64,000 nt of DNA from Methylobacter sp. (GCA_028712225.1 JAQTQN010000001.1:1-64000), one strand, 5' to 3'; positions 20,669 to 31,265 are shown, counted from the stretch's first letter. Numbers and translations are program-made. The notes: generated by a model from the sequence alone, not told the origin.

Positions 20669-20900
20669 CTCTTATCCTCATAAGGTTATAGTTTTTATTA
20701 TATTTGACAACTTAATATAAATTAAGCCGACACCAACAAAGTAAGCCTATCCATTTCAAACCAGAAAAATACATAACCGAACATACAATTTGTGATTATG
20801 GATAAATATACTCACAGGCGGTCCAACTTACCACGATGAAAAAACATTTCAAGTGGAATATGAACAACAACGGCTTTTTTGGGGAATTTAGTCAAGGCGC

Positions 20901-22676
20901 CTATTTTCGAAATTCCACCGCCACTAATTCGGCCAAGTTACGCAACAACCCTTCATGCTCTGAAACAGCCAATTCTGCAATAACATCAGCCCGCTGCTGG
21001 CTATCCGCAACCGCATATAATCTAAGCTCATCGGCGTTGCCTGAAGGACGAATATGCGCCGTATCGCCATTGTCAAAGAAAATGCGCACACCATCTGTGT
21101 AGTTGATCCGCTCTATCTTTCCAAAGCCAAGTACAGTAGTAAAAGTCTGAGTTAATTGCTGCTTAATTATTTTTAACGCCTCCCCATCTTCATTTGCCGA
21201 GTTTATTTTTTGTTCGTTTTTATCCAAAAAAACGATTTTATCAGCTAAAAAAATAACTGTTTCTATTGCCGCATTTGCTGGCGACAATTGCTTAACGATA
21301 CTCAGACCCAGCGTCCTTGGAAATTGTTTGATAAGCCCAGCCCGACTGAATCGCTTGGGCAAGCGGCTAAACAGCTGGGATAAGGCCACGTCTTCGCGTT
21401 TGGCCATATATAACACCGCCAGAATGGGCAACACGGCGTCACGCGTAGGCAGAGCTGTCAGCAAGCGATTTTCCCAGAGAATATCAGAGCCGGTAAGAAA
21501 GCCCCCATTAGCTTCCCACCCACATACCGCCTGCTTACCTCGCACCAGAGCCTGCTCCATGCCAGCAATCACATATGGTGAACCGATACGGGTTTTCGGC
21601 TCGACAATGTCTTTCAGACCGCCTCTATCAATGCCGTCATTACTGCTAATCGGCACAACCACTGCATCGGCGCCCAGCAACTCAGCCGTGAGCATACCAA
21701 CTAGATCACCACCGAAAAAACGCACAGCTGCCGTTTGCTCATCGACACCCAATAGCAAAGGTCTGTCACTATCTCCATCGGTGGAAACGATAGCATCAAA
21801 CTGCCCGTGATCGGATGAAGCTTGCTGATACAAGCTCTGGATAACCGCCAGCTGTCCAGCATCCATATTTTCGGTGTCTATAGGTACAAACGTTTCGCTA
21901 CGTCCTACAGCAACGACCACTGCGCCCAATGCGCGAAGAATTTCAACGACAAGATCACGGCCGACTGCCGAATGCTGATAAACCAACAAGCGCATACCTG
22001 ACAGCGCATTGCCGCCAAAAAAATTCACGTAGCGTTGCCGGTAAATTTCTGCAGCCTCTGGATATTCGACTGATAACTGTTTTGAACCCGATTTGAAGCA
22101 CCCATCCTCATCAAATAAAGAATCGGCAAATGCTTGTTGATAAAAGCGCTGCCTGACCTGGTTAACTTTTTCGTTAATCGGCTGCTCGTGTTGCTTAAGT
22201 AGCTCTCCTTTTGATGTATTGGTTTTGTAACCGTTACGATCAAATGGAATATGACTGCCAGTAATCATTATGCTGCCTTTACCTTGCAACAAAGCGTAAT
22301 GAGTAAGTGCCGGCGTAGGAATTTTTCCGAGATTGACCGGCTGCATCCCTGCATAGTGAATGGCTTGCTCAATGGTTTGCGCCAACTCGCCACGGCCTTG
22401 CTGTTCCTGCACATATGTACAGGAACTGGGGCGTAAGTCACGGGCATAGAAAAAATCATCGCCTTTGACAATACCGCCTTCCGACTTAGGTAGTGATTGC
22501 AAAAATTCCAGCTCGGCAACAGCGTTAATAAACACTTCCAATTGTGTCAGATGAACAACCTGACCTCTTCTACCGCTGGTGCCAAATTGCAATGCTTGCG
22601 GCTCATGATTGAGACGCTGGCGTAGTGAGTTTTGTGGGAATGTGGTCATTCTGATGTAATTGCCTAGAGGAGACAT
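20901..22676 (-). CDS. Phosphohexomutase (phosphoglucomutase/phosphomannomutase family)
   Basis: The 591-residue protein shows the four signatures of alpha-D-phosphohexomutases: phosphoserine loop ITGSHIPFDRNGYK, metal site STDGDSDRP, sugar-binding loop GWEANGG and phosphate-binding loop RPSGNADELR. These enzymes shift phosphate between C6 and C1 of glucose or mannose. It is longer than usual (about 450-550), with an extended C-terminal half. Its place after gmd and fcl suggests a role in mannose-1-phosphate supply for GDP-mannose, but specificity cannot be read here. An internal ATG at 22649 (MTTFPQNSLRQ) is an alternative start; neither has a strong ribosome-binding site. Confidence 0.87.
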   Translation of the reverse strand: MSPLGNYIRMTTFPQNSLRQRLNHEPQALQFGTSGRRGQVVHLTQLEVFINAVAELEFLQSLPKSEGGIVKGDDFFYARDLRPSSCTYVQEQQGRGELAQTIEQAIHYAGMQPVNLGKIPTPALTHYALLQGKGSIMITGSHIPFDRNGYKTNTSKGELLKQHEQPINEKVNQVRQRFYQQAFADSLFDEDGCFKSGSKQLSVEYPEAAEIYRQRYVNFFGGNALSGMRLLVYQHSAVGRDLVVEILRALGAVVVAVGRSETFVPIDTENMDAGQLAVIQSLYQQASSDHGQFDAIVSTDGDSDRPLLLGVDEQTAAVRFFGGDLVGMLTAELLGADAVVVPISSNDGIDRGGLKDIVEPKTRIGSPYVIAGMEQALVRGKQAVCGWEANGGFLTGSDILWENRLLTALPTRDAVLPILAVLYMAKREDVALSQLFSRLPKRFSRAGLIKQFPRTLGLSIVKQLSPANAAIETVIFLADKIVFLDKNEQKINSANEDGEALKIIKQQLTQTFTTVLGFGKIERINYTDGVRIFFDNGDTAHIRPSGNADELRLYAVADSQQRADVIAELAVSEHEGLLRNLAELVAVEFRK

Positions 22677-22744
22677 TTCGATTTATATTTCACTCGCTTC
22701 CAGGCTGGAGCTTAAAAACGAGCGATAGGGCTTACATTTGCTGC

Positions 22745-23719
22745 TTACTGCGCCTTAAATTCGCCTTGATGATCACTAAACCAGCGATAAGTGCTGACCA
22801 GCCCTTCGGCCAATTTTATGCGTGGCTGCCAGCCCAATGATTTGAGTTTATCGACATTCATCAGCTTTCTAGGTGTGCCATCGGGCTTGGTACTGTCCCA
22901 ATTAATTTCACCTTGAAAACCCACTACTTTTTGAATAATTTCCGCCAATTCGCGAATGGTTACGTCTTCGCCAGTACCCACATTAAGGTGGGACAGCATA
23001 GGTTCGGTACTGGATTGATAGCGCTGCTTACTCAACCCCAAAACATGCAAACAAGCGGCAGCCATATCATTAACATGCAAAAATTCTCGCATGGCATTGC
23101 CCGTACCCCATAAAGTAACGGTGGGCAAGTTTGCTGCTTTAGCGTCATGAAATTTTCTGATCATGGCCGGAATCACATGGCTGTTTTCCAGATGAAAATT
23201 ATCATTCGGGCCGTATAGATTAGTCGGCATCACAGAGCGGTAATCGGTACCATACTGACGATTGTATGACTCACAAAGTTTGATCCCCGCAATTTTAGCT
23301 ATCGCATAAGGCTCGTTGGTAGCTTCCAGAGTGCCGGTCAGCAAGGCATTTTCAGCCATTGGTTGCGCAACCAGCTTAGGGTAGATACAGGAACTACCTA
23401 AAAACAATAAAGACAAACAACCTGATGCCCAGGCCTGATGAATGACATTGGCCTCCATCATCAGGTTTTGATAAATGAATTCGGCTGGATATTCATTATT
23501 GGCATGTATACCCCCCACTTTAGCGGCGGCTAAAATTACATAATCAGGCTTTTCCTGCTGCATAAATTCACGCACAGCCGCCTGGTCTGTTAAATCAAGC
23601 TCTGCATGAGTGCGTACAACTACATTTTTATAGCCGTCACCATGCAATTGCGAAAGGATAGCGGCTCCCACCATTCCGCGATGTCCAGCTAAATAAATTT
23701 TCTTATTGATCTCCGACAT
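22745..23719 (-). CDS. fcl: GDP-L-fucose synthase
   Basis: The 324-residue extended short-chain dehydrogenase starts with the NADP-binding [11 protein letters not shown] motif and has the catalytic Y-X3-K as YAIAK and the conserved [19 protein letters not shown] segment. It epimerises and reduces GDP-4-keto-6-deoxymannose, the gmd product, to GDP-L-fucose. It starts two bases after the gmd stop, so the two form an operon. Confidence 0.96.
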   Translation of the reverse strand: MSEINKKIYLAGHRGMVGAAILSQLHGDGYKNVVVRTHAELDLTDQAAVREFMQQEKPDYVILAAAKVGGIHANNEYPAEFIYQNLMMEANVIHQAWASGCLSLLFLGSSCIYPKLVAQPMAENALLTGTLEATNEPYAIAKIAGIKLCESYNRQYGTDYRSVMPTNLYGPNDNFHLENSHVIPAMIRKFHDAKAANLPTVTLWGTGNAMREFLHVNDMAAACLHVLGLSKQRYQSSTEPMLSHLNVGTGEDVTIRELAEIIQKVVGFQGEINWDSTKPDGTPRKLMNVDKLKSLGWQPRIKLAEGLVSTYRWFSDHQGEFKAQ

Positions 23720-23721
23720 TG

Positions 23722-24843
23722 CTACTCCCTGGTTATCGCAACGTTGTAGCCTTGCTCTTTAAGCAGCGCGTGTTTGCGGGATTGCTCAAGATCATATGCA
23801 ACCATTTCGGCAACCATTTCTTGCAAAGTTATTTGTGGTACCCAGCCGAGTTTTTCTTTAGCTCGAGTCGGATCACCCAGCAAAGTTTCAACTTCTGCAG
23901 GCCTAAAGTAACGGGGGTCAATGGCGACGATGTTTTGACCCACTTTTAAACCTGGTGCATTACTGCCTTCGACAGATGCGACATAGCCTTTCTCCTCAAC
24001 GCCCTCACCGTCCCAACGCAATGTCACACCAAGCTCTTTGGCAGACATTTCAATAAATTGCCGTACCGAATATTGCACGCCTGTAGCAATAACAAAATCT
24101 TCAGGCTGCTCTTGTTGCAACATCATCCATTGCATGCGGACATAATCCTTAGCATGCCCCCAATCTCTAAGCGAATCCATGTTACCCATGAACAAACATT
24201 GCTCAAGACCCATGGCGATATTGCTAAGAGCACGAGTAATTTTACGCGTAACAAAAGTTTCGCCGCGACGCGGTGATTCGTGATTAAAAAGAATACCGTT
24301 ACAGGCATACATACCATAGGCTTCACGATAATTAACCGTAATCCAATAAGCATAGAGCTTAGCTACAGCGTAAGGGGATCGTGGATAGAACGGTGTGGTT
24401 TCCTTTTGCGGTATTTCTTGTACCAAGCCGTAAAGTTCTGAAGTTGATGCTTGATAAAAACGGGTTTTCTTTTCCAGTTTTAAAAACCTGATTGCTTCAA
24501 GTAAGCGTAGCGTGCCAATACCATCAACATCAGCCGTGTATTCTGGAGACTCAAATGACACGGCAACATGACTCATCGCACCCAAATTGTAAACTTCATC
24601 CGGCTGAGTTTCACTTAAGATTCGGGTCAAATTGGAACTATCTGACAAATCACCATAATGCAGATAGAACTTAGGATTAGTCGCATGAGGATCTTGATAG
24701 ATATGATCAACCCTCTCGGTATTAAATAACGACGAGCGCCGTTTTATGCCGTGGACTTCGTATCCTTTAGCCAACAACAACTCGGCTAAATAAGATCCAT
24801 CCTGTCCGGTTATTCCGGTTATTAATGCTCTTTTATTACTCAC
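23722..24843 (-). CDS. gmd: GDP-mannose 4,6-dehydratase
   Basis: A 373-residue enzyme with the N-terminal NADP motif [13 protein letters not shown], the STSELYG segment, catalytic YAVAK, and the [15 protein letters not shown] region specific to Gmd. It converts GDP-mannose to GDP-4-keto-6-deoxy-D-mannose, first step to GDP-L-fucose. It is the first gene of the gmd-fcl-phosphohexomutase operon. Length and ends match the family. Confidence 0.97.
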   Translation of the reverse strand: MSNKRALITGITGQDGSYLAELLLAKGYEVHGIKRRSSLFNTERVDHIYQDPHATNPKFYLHYGDLSDSSNLTRILSETQPDEVYNLGAMSHVAVSFESPEYTADVDGIGTLRLLEAIRFLKLEKKTRFYQASTSELYGLVQEIPQKETTPFYPRSPYAVAKLYAYWITVNYREAYGMYACNGILFNHESPRRGETFVTRKITRALSNIAMGLEQCLFMGNMDSLRDWGHAKDYVRMQWMMLQQEQPEDFVIATGVQYSVRQFIEMSAKELGVTLRWDGEGVEEKGYVASVEGSNAPGLKVGQNIVAIDPRYFRPAEVETLLGDPTRAKEKLGWVPQITLQEMVAEMVAYDLEQSRKHALLKEQGYNVAITRE

Positions 24844-25164
24844 TCTAACTCCTTTAGTTAGTTATAAGGGTTGAAGAAACGACGAATTACCTAGTGTTAA
24901 TTTAGGTAATTGCAACTTAAAGCTTAGATTTTTTCGCTGATCAACTTTTTACAAATTTTGGCCGAACTTGAAAAGTTAAATACTGGAGATTGGCGGTGCG
25001 TCTAAAGATTTATTTTAACAGCTGAAATATTACCTTAGCGAATCTTATATGGGCTTATATTGCGTGAATTTTTTATTAAATGCTGGGAATAGGCCGCAAT
25101 TATGTTTCTTAAGCAAAAATAAGCCATTTAGAAATTGCAAATTCACCCTTATCTTTTTCAAAAA
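24844..25164. other. AT-rich intergenic region upstream of gmd
   Basis: About 320 bases between the gmd start and the terminator of the PEP-CTERM gene. It must hold the gmd promoter on the minus strand. I see no ORF, tRNA or repeat. Confidence 0.5.
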
Positions 25165-25191
25165 AAACGGGAGTGTTATGTACTCCCGTTT
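25165..25191 (-). terminator. Terminator of the PEP-CTERM gene
   Basis: A perfect 10-bp stem, AAACGGGAGT / ACTCCCGTTT, with a 7-base loop, followed on the minus strand by a run of T (the A-tract at 25158-25167). It lies 12 bases past the stop of the gene at 25204. Confidence 0.9.
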
Positions 25192-25203
25192 CATCTAACA
25201 AAT

Positions 25204-26052
25204 TTAAGCAATTAATGCTTTGCGGCGAGCAATTGAAGTCAAGCCAACCAACGCACTACTGAACAACCAAACAGCAGCCGGAACAGGAACCGCTGTCAGC
25301 GTCAAAGTACCCGTCGTTGTTGCAACAAAACCTCCAGCAACAGAATGCCCCTGAACACTTGGAACCGCAGCAATTAATGGAGATGAGTTTGCATTCAAGG
25401 AAAATAATGCATTAGCACCACCAATGCCAGGATTATAAACGGCTGAGTTATAAGCCCCAAAAGCACCTGACAAATTAAGGCTGTATTGTCCCGCACCAAT
25501 ACCAAAGCTAGTCAATACACCATTGCCACCACTTATAACTCCAGTCAGTAACAAATTACCGTTATTGAAACCACTATCTGCAGCAAAGCTGTAATCAGGC
25601 GTAGTGTCAAAATACAACGAACTAGTTCCCGAAGCATTATCAAAACTTACATTGCCAAAAGTATCAATGTTGGTCACTTTGAATGAAAAATTGGAAACCA
25701 GCGTTAACTCATAACCATTACCCGAACCAGAGGTATTTAGATTAGGCGCTGACACCGTTTGTCCGGAACTTTGTAACTTATGACTATCAACACTTGACTG
25801 AAACCAGCCGGAAATAGTGTCCCCGACAGTTGGGTTTGTAAGCGGAGAAGTCAGAATAACACCTGAGCCAAAATGATATTGGTTAAAAGGACCAACGGTA
25901 TCTTCATCGCCATCAACCGTACCTGCATTGCCATAACTAGCAGTACCCGTCCACAATGTAGATGCCTGAGCATTTTCAATTGGCACTAAAACTGCGGCTG
26001 AAATAGCAAGGGATAAACAGCCCTGCAATATTTTTTTATACTTTAGATTCAT
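25204..26052 (-). CDS. Secreted VPVPA-CTERM (PEP-CTERM type) surface protein
   Basis: A 282-residue exported protein with a signal peptide (positive NLKYKK, hydrophobic core, cleavage near AQA/STLW at about 30). A Gly/Ser/Asn-rich low-cysteine middle follows. The C-terminus is a sorting signal of the PEP-CTERM class: VPVPAAVWLF, a hydrophobic helix, then the basic ARRK. Exosortase probably removes this tail and passes the protein to the surface, often in bacteria that make exopolysaccharide. It lies divergently next to the export operon. No exosortase gene is in the window. The body is not a known enzyme. Confidence 0.9.
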   Translation of the reverse strand: MNLKYKKILQGCLSLAISAAVLVPIENAQASTLWTGTASYGNAGTVDGDEDTVGPFNQYHFGSGVILTSPLTNPTVGDTISGWFQSSVDSHKLQSSGQTVSAPNLNTSGSGNGYELTLVSNFSFKVTNIDTFGNVSFDNASGTSSLYFDTTPDYSFAADSGFNNGNLLLTGVISGGNGVLTSFGIGAGQYSLNLSGAFGAYNSAVYNPGIGGANALFSLNANSSPLIAAVPSVQGHSVAGGFVATTTGTLTLTAVPVPAAVWLFSSALVGLTSIARRKALIA

Positions 26053-26746
26053 AAATACAACTCCTAACCATTTAAATCAGATAAAAAGAATGAGATAACT
26101 CGCCCCCCCCTTGACTGATTGTTATAGTCAAGGGGCAAAACATATTAAGCAAAAAACAAACCATTCAATAAAATGCAACGATCGACTCAATATTTAATGC
26201 CTTATAAACACGAAAACCATGTCATATAACCATCAATAATACGTTAAATAACACAGTTCAATTAAAGCCACTGCGCGCGCAACTCTTAGCAGAGGCTAGA
26301 GCATACCCAAATTTTGCCCCGTACATTGTTACATTTGCATTAAATGCTAAACCAAACTTATCGAAAAACTCCGGCAATACAATCCATAAGATCATTACCA
26401 ACAGATAATGCCCCCCCACAGAACACATTTATCTAGCAGCAAACAGCCAAACTTCTTTTTAAACTCACGATCTATTTAAATAGAGCTCTGCAAAATTAAC
26501 ACTTGAATGCTTACCCAATTAATCGGCATAATCATTGCTTAAAATCCTAATTGTGCCACACCATACAACATGGCCTGAGGCACCTTAAGCATTGAGTAAC
26601 TGAGATTTACACTAAATCATATTTTCGGAAGTGATTCTCCTTTATCACACAATAACGCCCAACTTGTCATATTCTTTAGTTATAATCGCTAAAGTTTAAT
26701 TCATGAAATGTGAGCGCGCCTCACAAACTAATTAAAGGTAATTCCC
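26053..26746. other. Divergent intergenic region between the PEP-CTERM gene and the export operon
   Basis: A 694-base, AT-rich non-coding stretch that separates two divergent genes and must hold both promoters. It contains the hairpin at 26107-26135, a TATAAT at about 26681-26686 without a properly spaced -35, and two poly-C runs (26103-26110 and around 26409). I see no ORF or sigma-54 site that fits. Confidence 0.5.
26107..26135 (-). promoter_or_regulatory. Leader hairpin upstream of the PEP-CTERM gene
   Basis: A perfect 10-bp stem CCCCTTGACT / AGTCAAGGGG with a 9-base loop lies 55-83 bases upstream of the start codon. On the minus strand it is followed by a G run, not a T run, so a terminator is unlikely. 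It could be a 5'-UTR structure or an operator dyad. Confidence 0.5.
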
Positions 26747-27316
26747 TTGAAATATTTTCTATTTTTGATCACTTTATTTCTTGCGACCATGAGTTTATCG
26801 TTCGCCGAAGATCAACCAAAGCTCTCAGCCGATGCGCATTACAAACTATCCCCTGGCGATGTTTTGGAAGTATCTGTTTGGAAAGAAGCCGATTTACTAA
26901 AACAAGTTATTATTGCCCCGGACGGCACTATTTCTCTGCCGCTAGTTGAAACCATTATGGCTGCAGGCAAAACAGTCACCGAACTTAAAAAAATCATTAC
27001 CGAAAAGCTGAATAGTTATATTGCCGACCCCGCTGTAAACGTGGCCCTCATTAAAAATGACGGCAACATCTTTTTTGTTATCGGCAAAGTTAACAAACCA
27101 GGTCCGATTGTTGCCAATCGCCATATTGATGTCTTGCAAGCATTAAGCTTGGCCGGTGGTTTAACAGTATTTGCCAAAGAAAGCTCTATTTACGTTCAGC
27201 GCCGCGTGGGTAACGAAATAAAATTATTCCCATTTGATTACGACGACGTATTGGACGGCGACAACCTTAATCAAAACATTGTTTTACAACCTGGTGATAC
27301 AGTTACAGTTAGATAA
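26747..27316 (+). CDS. Wza-like polysaccharide export protein
   Basis: A 189-residue periplasmic/outer-membrane protein. A signal peptide (MKYFLFLITLFLATMSLSFA) is followed by a Poly_export domain (YKLSPGDVLEVSVWKE...PDGTISLPL) and an SLBB-like domain (FFVIGKVNKPGPI...LQALSLAGGL). It is short, as in the PEP-CTERM-linked and EpsE-type exporters. The start is TTG with AAAGG upstream, and no in-frame ATG gives a signal peptide. It opens the operon with the beta-barrel, Wzz-like and kinase-like genes. Its last 52 bases are repeated at the left edge of the window. Confidence 0.9.
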   Translation: MKYFLFLITLFLATMSLSFAEDQPKLSADAHYKLSPGDVLEVSVWKEADLLKQVIIAPDGTISLPLVETIMAAGKTVTELKKIITEKLNSYIADPAVNVALIKNDGNIFFVIGKVNKPGPIVANRHIDVLQALSLAGGLTVFAKESSIYVQRRVGNEIKLFPFDYDDVLDGDNLNQNIVLQPGDTVTVR

Positions 27317-27347
27317 CGTCTGTAGACAACAGTTTTACTAAAAAGCA

Positions 27348-28646
27348 ATGATCAAACCAAGCCACTTGTTTTCTTTATGCGCACTCATAATGGCAACTTG
27401 CAACAGCATGGCCACTGAGTATTATTTGGAGCCTCGGTTTTCTTCAAGCCAACGCTACGATACCAATATCAATATGCGCCAAACGCCACCGCAAGCTAAC
27501 TGGATCACGACAGTGTCACCAGCGGCAAATTTTGGCTTGCGCTATGAAAACGGCGAATTAAATTCGAACTTCACTTGGAATCAGTTGTTCTATACCAATC
27601 AATCAGAGCTTAATATTGACGAGCAATTGTTTGGCTTGGATTTCAAGCATAAAACTGAACGCTTTGATTGGGCTTTTAAAAACTCGTACAACAACCGCTC
27701 ATCGCTCAACACTGAAGATACAGGTAGTGGCATACTTTTTTTTCAAACCATGAGAAAACAACTCACCCTGGCACCGTCTGTTACTTATGCCTTAGATGAA
27801 CTTAACTCACTGGCATTTGATTATTCTTATGAAAACACCAAATACGAAAAAAATCAGAATGCCCTTTTTCTTTCCGATTATGACTATCACCAATTATCAG
27901 GCACCTTTAATCATATGTATTCGGAACGCGATAAGCTTAACGCTACTCTTAGCACCTCCAGGTATAAAACGCCCGTTCAAGATCAAACCACTTACAACAC
28001 CGTTGCCCAATTAGGCTGGCAACATAGCTTTAGCGAGCAATTAGTAACCTATATATCCGCCGGTTTAAATTATTCACAGGCAGAGTCCGCTGTCCCCTCA
28101 TTTTACTTGGATAACAACGGACAAATTAATTTTCTAGACCCTACAACAGGCACTCTTACTCCACAACCTGTAGGGCCACCTGTGTACTCTATCCCGAATA
28201 CGGGAAGACTCACCCTAACCCCTCAATACAAAACCTTAGAAAGCAACAATTTTGGCCAAGTATATCGGGCATCCATACAAAAATCCTTTGAGAAAGGCTC
28301 CGTTTCACTTATAGGCTCACAAAATCAAACCCCCACATCACAGGGTCTTCAAACACGCACTGAAGTTTCTCTCAACAACGCCTATACCATTAATGAGCGC
28401 TGGACATCAGGACTTACGAGCAGCTACTCAACCAGTGAAATAACCGGCCAGCAAAATAGCCGATACAACAGAACTTACTATTCAATTAGCCCTAACATAA
28501 ACTGGAAATGGACACCTGAAATTAATCTAGGGCTTTCATATACCTATCGACAACAAGAATTCCAAGGCAGCACACAACCAAGCCAAGGTAATATTGTCCA
28601 GTTGCAATTTAATTATCAACCCCAAATCAATCGCCAGGTGAAATAG
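27348..28646 (+). CDS. Beta-barrel outer membrane protein of the exopolysaccharide locus (copy B allele)
   Basis: This is the same protein as at 84-1382 but a different allele over about residues 1-145 (H6, I14, F in place of Y near residue 99, LFFQT for LFSQV). The downstream part is identical at the DNA level from about base 28089. Many of the differences are silent, as expected of two functional alleles that diverged under selection. It follows the complete export gene by 31 bases. Confidence 0.8.
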   Translation: MIKPSHLFSLCALIMATCNSMATEYYLEPRFSSSQRYDTNINMRQTPPQANWITTVSPAANFGLRYENGELNSNFTWNQLFYTNQSELNIDEQLFGLDFKHKTERFDWAFKNSYNNRSSLNTEDTGSGILFFQTMRKQLTLAPSVTYALDELNSLAFDYSYENTKYEKNQNALFLSDYDYHQLSGTFNHMYSERDKLNATLSTSRYKTPVQDQTTYNTVAQLGWQHSFSEQLVTYISAGLNYSQAESAVPSFYLDNNGQINFLDPTTGTLTPQPVGPPVYSIPNTGRLTLTPQYKTLESNNFGQVYRASIQKSFEKGSVSLIGSQNQTPTSQGLQTRTEVSLNNAYTINERWTSGLTSSYSTSEITGQQNSRYNRTYYSISPNINWKWTPEINLGLSYTYRQQEFQGSTQPSQGNIVQLQFNYQPQINRQVK

Positions 28647-28647
28647 C

Positions 28648-30393
28648 GTGGAAAACCAAACCCTCGACATTAAAGATTACGTAAACATTCTCAAACGGCG
28701 AATTAGATACTTATTAATTCCAGCTGCCGTCATTACATTATTAAGCATAATGCTGGCGGTTTTATTGCCACCTGTTTATAAATCTTCCGCCACTATTTTG
28801 ATTGAAGAGCAGGAAGTTCCTAAAGAACTGGTTAAATCCACAGTCACCACATTTGCCGACCAGCGAATTCAAATGATCAGCCAACGGATCATGACTCGCA
28901 CCAATTTGATGGAGATTATCGGTAAATTTGATTTATATGCTGGAGACAGAAAAAGTAAAACCCAGGAAGTCATACTGGAAAAAATGCGTAAAAGCATCAA
29001 AGTTGAAACCATCAGCGCCGATGTAATTGACCCCCGAAATGGCCAACCTACGCAAGCGACGATTGCTTTTACACTTTCGTTTGAATACGAATCACCAGAT
29101 ATAGCTCAAAAAGTAGCTAATGAACTGACAACGCTATTCTTAAATGAAAATATCAAAAACCGTACCCAGTCGGCAGAAAGTACAACACTGTTTCTGAGCG
29201 AAGAAGCACGCCGTCTAAAAGATAAAATCCAACAAATCCAAGCTGATCTAGCCGCCTTCAAAGCAAAGAATCTGGATCAACTGCCGCAAATTAGCCAGCT
29301 TAACCAACAAGAACTCACTTCATTATCCAACCAGCTGATTGGCCTGGATAGCCAGGAACGCTCCCTTCAAGAACGCCGCTTTTATCTGGAAGGACAATTA
29401 GCGCAAATCGATCCCAATTCGATGGCAACAGGGTCTGACGGCCTTCGCGTACTGGACATGAAAGACCGCCTGAAATTACTGCAATCACAATATCCTTCAA
29501 TACAGGCAAGTTATTCTGCGACCCATCCTGATGTCATCAAGATGAAGCGAGAAATTGAGTCCCTGGAAAAGGAAATTGGCACTAATACTGATTTGAATGA
29601 CCTTAATGCCGAACTTACCCGTAGAAAAACGGACTTGGCAAGTTTAAAAAAACAGTATTCAGATAAACATCCCGACGTTTTAAAACTGCAAAAACAAATC
29701 GACACACTGCAGCAAACCATGCTGGAAACCAAAAAAAATGACAGCATTAAAAGTGGCATTGAGGCTGATAATCCAGCCTATATCACTCTGAAATCGCAGT
29801 TGGAATCCACCAATGCTGAATTCAAATCACTCCAGTACACACGGGAACAGGTCAACAATAAAATCGAATCATTACGTGAAAGCCTGCGTCAGGCGCCATT
29901 GGTTGAAAAAGAATACATGGATCTTATTCAAGACCTAGACAATAGCAATCTTCGCTATCGAGAAGTAAGCGCACGAGAAATGGAAGCGCAAATTTCTCAA
30001 CAGTTAGAAATGGAAAACAAGGGCGAACGCTTTGCATTAATTGACCCCGCCCTTGAACCAGAAAAACCAGTCAGCCCTAATCGAGTAGCTATTCTTTTCC
30101 TCGGCTTTGTGTTTGCGATTGCCATCGGCGTTGGCTGTATTGCCTTAGTTGAGATGACAGATTCGGCTATTTACAGTGAAAAAACTCTTATTTCAATCTT
30201 AGGTCAAACACCTCTTGCCATCATTCCCTACCTTGAAAGCAAAGATGAATTTGAACTACGTCGACGCCAACAAAAAATGTTCTTAATCATCCTTGCCTGC
30301 GCATTTGTGTTAGCCATTGTCGGCTTCCATTTCATTGTCATGCCGCTGGATATATTTTGGTACAAACTAATGCGTTTATTAGGCTTTAACTAA
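28648..30393 (+). CDS. Wzz/GumC-like polysaccharide chain-length determinant (copy B)
   Basis: Its translation is identical to the copy at 1384-3129: N-terminal and distal membrane helices around a long coiled coil with two HPDV repeats, GTG start. In this copy the whole operon from 26747 is visible, so it can be expressed from its native promoter region. Confidence 0.9.
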   Translation: MENQTLDIKDYVNILKRRIRYLLIPAAVITLLSIMLAVLLPPVYKSSATILIEEQEVPKELVKSTVTTFADQRIQMISQRIMTRTNLMEIIGKFDLYAGDRKSKTQEVILEKMRKSIKVETISADVIDPRNGQPTQATIAFTLSFEYESPDIAQKVANELTTLFLNENIKNRTQSAESTTLFLSEEARRLKDKIQQIQADLAAFKAKNLDQLPQISQLNQQELTSLSNQLIGLDSQERSLQERRFYLEGQLAQIDPNSMATGSDGLRVLDMKDRLKLLQSQYPSIQASYSATHPDVIKMKREIESLEKEIGTNTDLNDLNAELTRRKTDLASLKKQYSDKHPDVLKLQKQIDTLQQTMLETKKNDSIKSGIEADNPAYITLKSQLESTNAEFKSLQYTREQVNNKIESLRESLRQAPLVEKEYMDLIQDLDNSNLRYREVSAREMEAQISQQLEMENKGERFALIDPALEPEKPVSPNRVAILFLGFVFAIAIGVGCIALVEMTDSAIYSEKTLISILGQTPLAIIPYLESKDEFELRRRQQKMFLIILACAFVLAIVGFHFIVMPLDIFWYKLMRLLGFN

Positions 30394-30415
30394 ACTAATA
30401 CTGGAGTTTTATACG

Positions 30416-31198
30416 ATGGACCAAAATCAAACCGCTATAGAAAAAGATCAAGTCAAGCATGGTCAAGCCGTGATAGGCCAGATTGCAGACGCTGAAAACT
30501 TCACTTATACAGATACTAAGATACAAAAACCGGATCTTGGACAACTCCGTACCAACCGGATCGTGTCAGCATTAACGCATAATAATTGGCTTGAGTCTTA
30601 TAAAATGCTGCGCACGCGCACTTTGCACATCATGGACGAAAAAGGCTGGAATACACTCGCAGTCACCAGTCCAACTCGAGATAGCGGCAACAGCTTAACG
30701 GCAGTAAATTTGGCCATCAGCATGGCCATGGAACTGGACAGGACAGTATTGCTGGTTGATGGCAACTTTCAAAATCCTTCCGTACATACATTACTGGGAT
30801 TAAAAGCTGCAGCGGGACTTGGGGATTACTTACTTAACAGTACGCCGTTAAGTGAGCTAATGATCAATCCCGGCATTCCCAGGCTGGTTGTACTTCCGGC
30901 AGGAAAACCCCTTATCAACTCGACTGAAATGTTACGCTCCCCTAGAATGATTAATTTTGTCAATGAGGTGAAAACTCGCTACCCATCTCGAATCATTATC
31001 TTCGATATGCCGCCGTTACTTACCCAAGTAGATACTTTAAGCTTTTCACCTTATGTTGACTGTGTTTTGCTAGTAGCGGAAGAAGGCAACACCAAAACGG
31101 AAGATTTAAAAAATGCAGCCTCTTTATTACAAGATGTTAATCTAGTTGGCACCGTGTACAACAAATCTTCTGACAAAAAAATAAAATATACTGGATAA
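30416..31198 (+). CDS. CpsD/CapB-like ParA-fold protein with an altered P-loop (copy B)
   Basis: Identical in translation to 3152-3934, including the GNS in place of GKT/S in the P-loop, so the alteration is not an isolated base error in one copy. It is the last gene of the export operon that starts at 26747. Confidence 0.82.
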   Translation: MDQNQTAIEKDQVKHGQAVIGQIADAENFTYTDTKIQKPDLGQLRTNRIVSALTHNNWLESYKMLRTRTLHIMDEKGWNTLAVTSPTRDSGNSLTAVNLAISMAMELDRTVLLVDGNFQNPSVHTLLGLKAAAGLGDYLLNSTPLSELMINPGIPRLVVLPAGKPLINSTEMLRSPRMINFVNEVKTRYPSRIIIFDMPPLLTQVDTLSFSPYVDCVLLVAEEGNTKTEDLKNAASLLQDVNLVGTVYNKSSDKKIKYTG

Positions 31199-31235
31199 AA
31201 ACACCTGAAGTCTATTGAACACTTGAATTAATCAG

Positions 31236-31265
31236 CAATCATCGACTAACAATCGCCGATGATTG
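31236..31265 (+). terminator. Hairpin between exopolysaccharide operon and hfq (copy B)
   Basis: The same 9-bp CAATCATCG / CGATGATTG inverted repeat as at 3972-4001, with a weak T-tail. Confidence 0.5.

Noticed and set aside
26560-26700. Sigma-54 promoter upstream of the export operon
   Set aside because: GGCAC- and GC-like elements near 26580-26600 are not at the required 10-base spacing.
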